Below are positions 1-5,674 of a stretch of 11,131 nt of DNA, piece by piece; the stretch's first letter is position 1; every line of letters starts with the position of its first letter. The notes below the pieces were generated by a model. The model ran no database searches, was not told where the DNA came from, and worked only from the letters and a program-made list of their open reading frames with translations. The stretch is from CAYQLT01 sp964418425 (lineage in GTDB: Bacteria > Bacillota > Limnochordia > Limnochordales > Geochordaceae): contig CAYQLT010000078.1 of assembly GCA_964418425.1 (NCBI GenBank), forward strand, positions 1-11,131, read 5' to 3'. The translations under genes were made by a program, and so were the position numbers.

Positions 1-21
1 TGAGATGGGAGCGACAGGACG

Positions 22-882
22 TTGAGGGAGAGCGGGGGGCTGCAGGGCTCGGCGCTGGTGCGCCTGCACGCCAGCCTGGGGACGTTGACGGAGTCCGAAC
101 AGAAGGTGGCCGAGGCTGTGCGGCGCGAGCCGGGGGCGGTGATCTACGCCTCCGTCACCGAGCTTGCGGCCCACGCTGGAGTTGGCGAGACGACGGTTCT
201 GCGCTTCGCCCGCAAGCTCGGGTACCGCAGCTATCAGGACTTCAAGATGGACCTCGCCAAGGATGTGTTCTCCCAAAGCGGCTCCGAAGCTTCGCCCCAC
301 AGCGAGGGGGACGGCGCGGATTTCCTGCAGCGGGCTACGGACGAAAATCGCCGGGTTCTCACCGATACGTACCGTTTCCTGGACATGCAGGCATTTGGAA
401 GAGCGGTGGAGCTGCTGGCGAGCGCACGGCAGATTCACTTTTACGGCGCCGGCCACTCGGGGATCACGGCGTACGATGCCCACTACCGGTTCTGGCGGTT
501 GGGCTTTCCCTCCCAGGCCTTCTCGGATCCGCACTTCCAGCTGATGGCGGCAGCCACCCTGTCGTCGGGGGATGTGGCCGTGGGGCTGTCGGTCTCCGGG
601 AGCACGCGGGATACCGTCGACTGCCTGGCCACCGCGCGGCGCTCGGGGGCAAGCACCATCGCCATCACGGGCTACGCCCACGCGCCCATCGCCCGGGTGG
701 CCGACGTGGTGCTGGTGACCGCGACCCGGGAGATGCCGCTGCAAGCCGGTTCGTTTACCTCCAAGATCGGGCAGCTCCACATGCTCGACCTTCTGGAACG
801 GGCGCTGGTGCGCCTGCGGCCCGACGCGGTGCGCCGCCATCAGGAGCAGACGGGCAAAGCGATCTCCCCAAAGTTGTATTAG
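22..882 (+). CDS. RpiR/MurR-family transcriptional regulator with SIS domain
   Basis: A 286-residue regulator with the full RpiR layout. An N-terminal helix-turn-helix domain (about residues 12-82) contains SVTELAAHAGVGETTVLRFARKLGY, seen here in two pieces: SVTELAAHAGVG (44-55) and ETTVLRFARKLGY (56-68). A SIS sugar-phosphate-binding domain follows (about 125-260), with the YGAGHSG turn at 141-147 and the SVSGSTRDT motif at 190-198. Family members sense phosphosugars such as N-acetylmuramate-6-P, glucosamine-6-P or N-acetylmannosamine-6-P and control the genes that use them. The start is TTG: an in-frame stop at 1-3 leaves few options, and GGGAG at 7-11 lies 10 bases upstream. A GTG at 58 is a possible later start. 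The gene ends 19 bases before a ROK kinase, which suggests a shared amino-sugar pathway. The ligand and target genes cannot be read from the sequence. Confidence 0.9.
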   Translation: MRESGGLQGSALVRLHASLGTLTESEQKVAEAVRREPGAVIYASVTELAAHAGVGETTVLRFARKLGYRSYQDFKMDLAKDVFSQSGSEASPHSEGDGADFLQRATDENRRVLTDTYRFLDMQAFGRAVELLASARQIHFYGAGHSGITAYDAHYRFWRLGFPSQAFSDPHFQLMAAATLSSGDVAVGLSVSGSTRDTVDCLATARRSGASTIAITGYAHAPIARVADVVLVTATREMPLQAGSFTSKIGQLHMLDLLERALVRLRPDAVRRHQEQTGKAISPKLY

Positions 883-901
883 GCCGGCGGGTACGTGCTG
901 C

Positions 902-1975
902 ATGGACGTCTGGTGCCCGACCAGGCGGGGGCGGTGCGGTCTCGTGGTCGACTATGCGGTGGGCGTCGATATCGGCGGCACCAAGATTGCGGGCGCCCTG
1001 GTGGACAGCTCCGGCGCCGTTCGCCGGCAAACGGTCTGCCTGACGCCGGCAGGCGGGGGTGAGCAGGTTGTCGGGGCTGTGGAGGGGCTGGTTCGCCAGC
1101 TGCAGGTGGGGCTGGACCCTCAAGTGGCCCGGCGTCTCCTGGGGGTGGGCGTGGGAACCGGGGGGTCGGTGGAGGCTGCCACCGGCCGTATCGTGGGAGC
1201 CACGCGCCTCATCGCCAACTGGGAAGGCGTAGAACTCCAACAGCGGCTGCAGCAGGTCCTGGGCATGCCCGTGCGGGTGGACAACGACGCCAAGGCCGCT
1301 GCCCGGGCGGAACTTTTGTGGGGAGCTGCCCGCACGGCTCGGGCCGCCGTCGTATTGACCCTGGGAACCGGCGTCGGGGGAGCGCTCACCATCGACGGTC
1401 GGGTGCTCGACGGGGCCCGTGGCTTTGCCGGCCATTTGGGGCACATCCCCGTCAGGCCCGGAGGCCGACAGTGCAGCTGCGGGCGGCGGGGGTGCCTCGA
1501 GGCCTACGCGTCGGGCCGGGCCATCTTGCTCGCGGGCCGAAAGCGATGGCTGCAAAGTCGGGGTTCCGCCCCGTCGCAGCCCCGGGCGCCAACGGAGGAT
1601 CCGCATGCGCAGACGGCGGAGGCGGCGCTTCCCGATGCGACGGCCGTGTGGAAAGCCGCCCGCCAGGGTGCCGGATGGGCGGCTTCGGTGATCGAGGAGG
1701 CCCTGGCAGCGCTGAGCATTGCCTTGCAGGGCCTGGTCCATGCCTTCAACCCGGACACCATCGTGATCGGTGGCGGGCTGTCCGCGTGGGGTGAGCCGCT
1801 GCGGGAGGCGGTCGAGGAGAAGCTGCGGCGGCGGATCCTGCCTGCCTTCCGGGAGGGCCTCACGGTCCGGCTCGCCGCCCTCGGCCCCCAGGCAGGCGTG
1901 GTGGGCGCCGCAGCCCTGCTGTTCCAGGCGGCGGGGGTGCTGTCGCACGCCGGCACCTCCGCCGGGAGCCCATAG
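902..1975 (+). CDS. ROK-family sugar kinase, possibly N-acetylmannosamine kinase
   Basis: An ATP-dependent kinase of the ROK family, 357 residues from ATG. It shows the phosphate-binding DIGGTK motif (23-28), VDNDA (126-130) with the likely catalytic Asp129, a second nucleotide loop GTGVGGA (155-161), and the zinc motif CSCGRRGCLE (191-200). In place of the usual E-x-G-H before the zinc site it has GHLGH (177-181), as remembered for E. coli NanK (AGHIGH). This, together with the RpiR neighbour, favours N-acetylmannosamine or a related amino sugar over glucose. That is inference, and glucokinase remains possible. The start is uncertain. ATG 902 puts 22 residues before DIGGTK, longer than usual. 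GTG at 944 would give 343 residues beginning VDYAVG and fits the family better; both have only moderate ribosome-binding sites. Confidence 0.88.
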   Translation: MDVWCPTRRGRCGLVVDYAVGVDIGGTKIAGALVDSSGAVRRQTVCLTPAGGGEQVVGAVEGLVRQLQVGLDPQVARRLLGVGVGTGGSVEAATGRIVGATRLIANWEGVELQQRLQQVLGMPVRVDNDAKAAARAELLWGAARTARAAVVLTLGTGVGGALTIDGRVLDGARGFAGHLGHIPVRPGGRQCSCGRRGCLEAYASGRAILLAGRKRWLQSRGSAPSQPRAPTEDPHAQTAEAALPDATAVWKAARQGAGWAASVIEEALAALSIALQGLVHAFNPDTIVIGGGLSAWGEPLREAVEEKLRRRILPAFREGLTVRLAALGPQAGVVGAAALLFQAAGVLSHAGTSAGSP

Positions 1976-2108
1976 CGGTGGCCGGCGTCCCATGCCAGGA
2001 AGAACCCTCAGCCCGTCGAAACAGGGGCGCAGCGGCGGGGTCGGACCGAGGGCTGCGCCAGCCCCGGGGACGGAGCGGGCCGGACAGGGGTTTGCAGGCG
2101 GGGGGCGG
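1976..2108. other. short GC-rich spacer between ROK kinase and acyl-CoA dehydrogenase
   Basis: This 133-base spacer is open in the frame of the downstream dehydrogenase, but its translation (Arg, Gly and Pro rich) has no likeness to the family. It is therefore treated as non-coding. I see no convincing promoter or T-tailed hairpin. It ends with AGGCGGGGGGCGG, which serves as the ribosome-binding site of the next gene. Confidence 0.5.
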
Positions 2109-3275
2109 ATGCACGTCGTGCTGGACTACGCAGGGGTTCAGGAGCTGCTCACGCCCGAGGAGCGGCAGATCCAGGCGGAGGTCAGGCGGTTTCTCGAAGC
2201 CGAGGCCCTTCCCCATATCCGGGAGTGGTGGGAGCAGGGCCGGTTCCCGGTGCATCTTGCTTCGCAGTTTGGGGAGATGGGGCTGCTGGGCGCCAACCTG
2301 CCGGCGGAGTACGGGTGCGCCGGCGTCAGCAACGTGGCCTACGGGCTTTTGATGTATGAGCTGGAGCGGATCGACTCGGGGCTGCGGAGCTTCGCCAGCG
2401 TACAGGGTGCCCTGGTGATGTACCCCATCTACGCCTACGGTTCCGAAGAGCAGAAGCGTCAGCTTCTTCCCGAGCTGGCCGCCGGGCGCCTGGTGGGCTG
2501 CTTCGGCCTGACCGAGTCGGAGGGCGGATCCGATCCCGGGGCGATGCGGACCCGGGCCCGCCGGGACGGGGCCGACTGGGTGCTGACGGGGCGCAAGATG
2601 TGGATCACCAACGGCAACATCGCCCACTTCGCCGTGGTGTGGGCAAAGGACGACGAGGGCGTGGTGCGCGGCTTTCTGGTCCCCACCGACGCGCCGGGCT
2701 TTTCGGCCCGAGAGGTCGAGCACAAGATGAGCCTGCGGGCGTCGGTCACCTCGGAGCTGGTGCTGGACGAGGTGCGGGTGCCCGACGAGCAGCGGCTTCC
2801 CGGCGCGCAGGGGCTGCGGGCACCCCTGAGCTGCCTCACCCAGGCCCGCTACGGCATCGCCTGGGGGGCCCTGGGCGTCATCGACGCCGTCTACACCGAG
2901 GTGCTGGAGTTCGCCCGAAGCCGGGTCACCTTCGGCCGGCCCATCGCGAGCCGACAGCTGGTGCAGGCGAAGCTGGCCGACATGGTCACGGACCACACCC
3001 GGGGACTGCTTTTGGCCTGGCGACTCGGGCGCTTGAAGGACGAAGGGCGCCTCTCCTACGCGCAGGTCTCCATGGCCAAGCGCTGCAACGTGCGCGCGGC
3101 CCTTTTGGCCGCCCGGGCGGGCCGCGACATCCTCGGCGCCAGCGGCATCACCCTCGAGTACCACACCATCCGGCACATGCTCAACATGGAAACGGTGGAT
3201 ACCTACGAAGGGACGTACGACATTCACACCCTGATCCTGGGGCGGGACCTCACCGGCTTCAGCGCGTTGGAGTGA
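2109..3275 (+). CDS. gcdH: glutaryl-CoA dehydrogenase (acyl-CoA dehydrogenase family)
   Basis: An FAD enzyme of 388 residues, normal length, that oxidises and decarboxylates glutaryl-CoA to crotonyl-CoA in lysine, tryptophan and aromatic breakdown. It passes electrons to ETF. The best marker is the C-terminal stretch TYEGTYDIHTLILGR (365-379), close to the human enzyme. Glu367 is the catalytic base. Arg93 and Ser97 (in DSGLRSFAS) match the human residues Arg94 and Ser98 that hold the glutarate carboxylate. Glu86 and Tyr366 match Glu87 and Tyr369, which are typical of decarboxylating forms. FAD/substrate loops CFGLTESEGGSDP (131-143) and WITNG (165-169) are present. ATG 2109 directly follows AGGCGGGGG; the frame stays open upstream, but that part overlaps the kinase gene and lacks homology. 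No ETF, thiolase or CoA-transferase gene is adjacent, so the gene stands alone here. Confidence 0.93.
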   Translation: MHVVLDYAGVQELLTPEERQIQAEVRRFLEAEALPHIREWWEQGRFPVHLASQFGEMGLLGANLPAEYGCAGVSNVAYGLLMYELERIDSGLRSFASVQGALVMYPIYAYGSEEQKRQLLPELAAGRLVGCFGLTESEGGSDPGAMRTRARRDGADWVLTGRKMWITNGNIAHFAVVWAKDDEGVVRGFLVPTDAPGFSAREVEHKMSLRASVTSELVLDEVRVPDEQRLPGAQGLRAPLSCLTQARYGIAWGALGVIDAVYTEVLEFARSRVTFGRPIASRQLVQAKLADMVTDHTRGLLLAWRLGRLKDEGRLSYAQVSMAKRCNVRAALLAARAGRDILGASGITLEYHTIRHMLNMETVDTYEGTYDIHTLILGRDLTGFSALE

Positions 3276-3450
3276 CGGCGAGGCATCGGCGGGCGGCGCA
3301 GGCCCTGTCGGCTTTGGCCCTGCGGGTCTGCGCGCCCTGGACTGACGTCCCTTCTTTTCCTGGCGACCGTCTCGGCGGCGGGCGGATCATGCCCCTGCTA
3401 TCCCACCGTTACGCCTCTTGGCGCCAGCGCGGCGCGCGGTGAGCCACGAG
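3276..3450. other. intergenic region upstream of the heme promoter
   Basis: This is the 5' half of a 325-base gene-free gap. It holds an imperfect stem, GCAGGCC (3298-3304) with GGCCCTGC (3316-3323, one bulged base), soon after the gcdH stop. No T-run follows directly, so a factor-independent terminator is only weakly supported. A pyrimidine patch, CCCTTCTTTTCC (3349-3360), comes about 25 bases later. No homologous coding sequence was recognised. Confidence 0.4.
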
Positions 3451-3476
3451 GCCCGCGGCTGGACAGGGCCGCGGGC
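3451..3476. promoter_or_regulatory. perfect 9-bp inverted repeat spanning the -35 box (putative operator)
   Basis: GCCCGCGGC (3451-3459) is perfectly repeated in inverse as GCCGCGGGC (3468-3476), with the 8-base centre TGGACAGG. The centre contains the -35 hexamer of the heme promoter, so a dimeric repressor bound here would block RNA polymerase. No T-tract follows, which argues against a terminator. Chance palindromes are common in GC-rich DNA. The operator role is inferred from position alone, and no regulator is assigned. Confidence 0.45.
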
Positions 3477-3488
3477 TGCCCCTATAAT
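3460..3488 (+). promoter_or_regulatory. sigma-A type promoter of the heme operon
   Basis: The -35 box is TGGACA (3460-3465, five of six consensus bases). The spacer is exactly 17 bases, and the -10 box is TATAAT (3483-3488, perfect consensus). In a sequence this GC-rich, an exact TATAAT at the right distance stands out. Transcription should start near 3495-3496, giving a leader of about 105 bases before hemE. Confidence 0.8.
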
Positions 3489-3495
3489 TCCGGGA

Positions 3496-3600
3496 GGAAG
3501 CGGGCTTTCGCGGGTTTAGACGGCTTTACGGAGATTCGCGCGGCTCTTGCGGGCTCCCGGCCTCGGCGCCGGGCTGCGCCGCCCGCCTGGGGCAGGGGGG
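3496..3600 (+). promoter_or_regulatory. structured 5' leader of the heme operon transcript
   Basis: This is the untranslated stretch between the predicted transcript start and hemE. It contains a 6-bp perfect stem, CCCGGC (3556-3561) with GCCGGG (3568-3573). An outer pair, GCGGGC (3549-3554) and GCCCGC (3581-3586), could enclose it. Two similar short motifs, CGGGCTTTCGCGG and ACGGCTTTACGG, lie upstream at about 3511-3541. No known riboswitch class was recognised. The leader may be only GC-rich sequence. Confidence 0.3.
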
Positions 3601-4689
3601 ATGGGGAGGTTGGCCCGGGACGGTTTCCTGCGGGCGTGCCGGCGGGAGCCGGTACACCCGACCCCCATCTGGCTGATGCGGCAGGCCGGCCGTTACCTCC
3701 CCCAGTACCGGGCGGTACGCCGACGGCTGGGGCTTTTTGACATCATCCGCCGTCCGGACGTCTGCGCCGAGGTGACCTGCCAGCCGGTGGAGCTGCTCGG
3801 CGTGGACGCGGCCATCCTCTTCTCCGACATTTCCGTCGCCTTCGCCGGCATGGGTGTGGAGTTTGAGCTGCGCGAGCAGGTCGGGCCCGTGGTGGCCCGG
3901 CCGCTTCGCAGCGCCGCCGACGTGGAGGCCCTCCGGCCTGTGGTTCCCGAGGACGACGTACCCTTCCTGGCCGAGGCCGTGCGCCTGGCCTGCGAGAGGC
4001 TTTCGGTTCCCCTCATTGGCTTTGCGGGCGGGCCGTTCACCCTGGCGAGCTACCTGATCGAGGGGGGGCCCAGCCGCCGGTTTTTGGCCACAAAGCGGTT
4101 CATGATGGGCGACCCGGGGTTATGGGCGGCCTTGATGGAGCGGCTCACGGATGCGTGTGTGGCCCTGTTGCAAGCACAGGTGCGGGCGGGGGCATCGGCG
4201 GTACAGGTCTTCGACAGTTGGGTGGGGGCGCTCTCGCCGGCCGATTTCGACGAGTTTGTGGCGCCGCACGTGCGCAGGCTGTTTGAGCAGCTGCGCCCCC
4301 TGCAGGTTCCGGCCATCTATTTCGGCGTGGAGACGGGCGGGCTCCTGGAGCGGATGCGGGAGACAGGCGCCTCGGTGTTGGGGGTGGACTGGCGCACGGA
4401 TCTGGCGGCGGCACGACGGCGGCTCGGCGGCGCCGTGGCCCTGCAGGGAAACCTGGATCCCGCTACGCTTCTGGGCCCCAGGGAGCTGATTGCACGCCGG
4501 GCTCGCCAGGTGTTGCAGGCGGCGGGCGGGCTGGGCGGCCACATCTTCAACCTGGGACATGGCGTCCCGCCCGAGGCGGAACCGGACGCGGTTCGCTTCC
4601 TCGTGGACTTCGTGCACGAGCATCCGCCCGTGTCAACGCCAGAGCCCGCCCCAAGCGAACTGGTGGCGCGCCAGGAGGGGAGGATTTGA
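3601..4689 (+). CDS. hemE: uroporphyrinogen decarboxylase
   Basis: A 362-residue cytosolic enzyme that removes four acetate carboxyls from uroporphyrinogen III to give coproporphyrinogen III. Both family signatures are present: PIWLMRQAGR (22-31), with substrate-binding Arg27 and Arg31, and GFAGGPFTLASYLIEGG (140-156). The conserved catalytic Asp lies in FSDI (Asp76), Tyr151 is in place, and the C-terminal NLGHG carries His320. Length and motifs match the Bacillus enzyme throughout. ATG 3601 is chosen because it gives the family's usual N-terminus; the frame is open to a TTG at 3547, but those 18 extra residues are Gly/Pro/Arg rich and lack homology. The ribosome-binding site is poorly spaced: G-runs at 3588-3600 directly abut the ATG. 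It is the first gene of the heme operon, and cpfC starts one base after its stop. Confidence 0.96.
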   Translation: MGRLARDGFLRACRREPVHPTPIWLMRQAGRYLPQYRAVRRRLGLFDIIRRPDVCAEVTCQPVELLGVDAAILFSDISVAFAGMGVEFELREQVGPVVARPLRSAADVEALRPVVPEDDVPFLAEAVRLACERLSVPLIGFAGGPFTLASYLIEGGPSRRFLATKRFMMGDPGLWAALMERLTDACVALLQAQVRAGASAVQVFDSWVGALSPADFDEFVAPHVRRLFEQLRPLQVPAIYFGVETGGLLERMRETGASVLGVDWRTDLAAARRRLGGAVALQGNLDPATLLGPRELIARRARQVLQAAGGLGGHIFNLGHGVPPEAEPDAVRFLVDFVHEHPPVSTPEPAPSELVARQEGRI

Positions 4690-4690
4690 G

Positions 4691-5665
4691 GTGGAGGCGG
4701 CCGGCGTTTTGCTGATGGCCTACGGGAGCCCCGAGCGCATCGAGGACATCGAACCCTACTACACCCACATCCGGGGCGGGCGCCGGCCCTCGCCCGAGCA
4801 GCTGGACGAGCTTGTCGCCCGCTACCGGGCCATCGGCGGGGTCTCGCCCCTAAACGCCATCACCGTTCGTCAGGCTCGAGCCCTGGAGCAGCGGCTCAAC
4901 GAAGCCCCGACGGCGGGCGGACGGGGCGCCTGCGAGCCCGCCTCCGCCGGGCCGGGCCGGTACCGGGTCTACGTGGGCATGCGGCACTTCCGCCCCTGGA
5001 TCGCGGACGCGGTGGCGGCCATGGCCGCCGACGGCATCCGGCGGGGTGTGGCCGTGGCGCTCGCTCCCCATTACTCCCGCCTGAGCGTGGGTGCCTACAT
5101 CGAAGCCGCCGAGGAGGGCCGCCGGCGAGCGGGGCCGGGCGCACCGGAGCTGACGTACGTGCAGAGCTGGGCAGACCACAGCGGCCTGGTGGGCGCCCTG
5201 GCCCGCCGGGTGAGGGAGTGCCTGGGCTCGCCCGGCTTCGCGGACGCCCACGTCCTCTTCACAGCCCACAGCCTGCCCGAGCGCATCCGCTCCTGGGACG
5301 ACCCCTACCCCCGGGAACTGGAGCGCACCTGCCAGGCCGTCGCCCGGCAGCTGGCCCTTCCCGCACACCGCTTCAGCTGGGCCTACCAGAGCGCCGGGCG
5401 CACTCCGGAACCCTGGCTCGGCCCCTCTTTGGACGAGGCTCTGGAAGGCCTCGCCCGGCGGGGCGTCACCCACGTGGTGGTCTGTCCGGCCGGGTTCGTG
5501 GCTGATCACCTGGAGGTGCTGTACGACATCGACGTGGAGGCCCGCGAGGCCGCGCGGCGCCTGGGGCTGGCCCTGGCACGCACCCGCTCGCTTAACGACG
5601 AACCCGACTTCATCGAGGCCCTCGCCGAGCTGGTGCGCTCGCACGCCTCGAGGCCCGGGAGGTGA
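4691..5665 (+). CDS. cpfC: coproporphyrin III ferrochelatase
   Basis: This enzyme (older name hemH) inserts ferrous iron into coproporphyrin III. It has 324 residues and follows the Bacillus subtilis protein closely from LLMAYGSP (7-14) to the end. The catalytic His193 lies in TAHSLPE (191-197) and Glu275 in DHLEVLYD (272-279). Tyr11 in MAYG corresponds to the Bacillus Tyr13 that faces the metal, a mark of the monomeric Gram-positive enzymes. The four cysteines (81, 177, 214, 265) are scattered, with no C-terminal cluster to hold the [2Fe-2S] centre found in many actinobacterial ferrochelatases. A small Gly/Ala-rich insert sits at about 73-90. The start is GTG 4691 behind GGAGGGGAGG, one base after the hemE stop. 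The open frame further upstream is only overlap with hemE. Confidence 0.95.
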   Translation: MEAAGVLLMAYGSPERIEDIEPYYTHIRGGRRPSPEQLDELVARYRAIGGVSPLNAITVRQARALEQRLNEAPTAGGRGACEPASAGPGRYRVYVGMRHFRPWIADAVAAMAADGIRRGVAVALAPHYSRLSVGAYIEAAEEGRRRAGPGAPELTYVQSWADHSGLVGALARRVRECLGSPGFADAHVLFTAHSLPERIRSWDDPYPRELERTCQAVARQLALPAHRFSWAYQSAGRTPEPWLGPSLDEALEGLARRGVTHVVVCPAGFVADHLEVLYDIDVEAREAARRLGLALARTRSLNDEPDFIEALAELVRSHASRPGR

Positions 5666-5674
5666 GCTTCGCTG
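5658..5674 (+). promoter_or_regulatory. ribosome-binding site and CTG start codon of cgoX
   Basis: GGAGGTGA (5658-5665) matches the anti-Shine-Dalgarno sequence over eight bases. It includes the TGA stop of cpfC and is followed after six bases by CTG (5672-5674) in the cgoX frame. A GTG at 5662 overlaps the stop as GTGA, but it is in another frame and would need a frameshift to reach the FAD motif. Confidence 0.6.

Noticed and set aside
755..1993. 412-codon open frame on the minus strand opposite the ROK kinase
   Set aside because: It lies antisense to a well-supported gene, is Pro/Arg/Gly rich with no recognisable family, and such frames are expected in very GC-rich coding DNA.
1770..2108. 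N-terminal extension of the glutaryl-CoA dehydrogenase frame
   Set aside because: It overlaps the end of the ROK kinase and is Arg/Gly/Pro rich; homology begins at ATG 2109.
3451..3476. Inverted repeat read as a terminator for gcdH
   Set aside because: No T-tract follows, and its centre holds a well-spaced -35 box, so a regulatory reading fits better.
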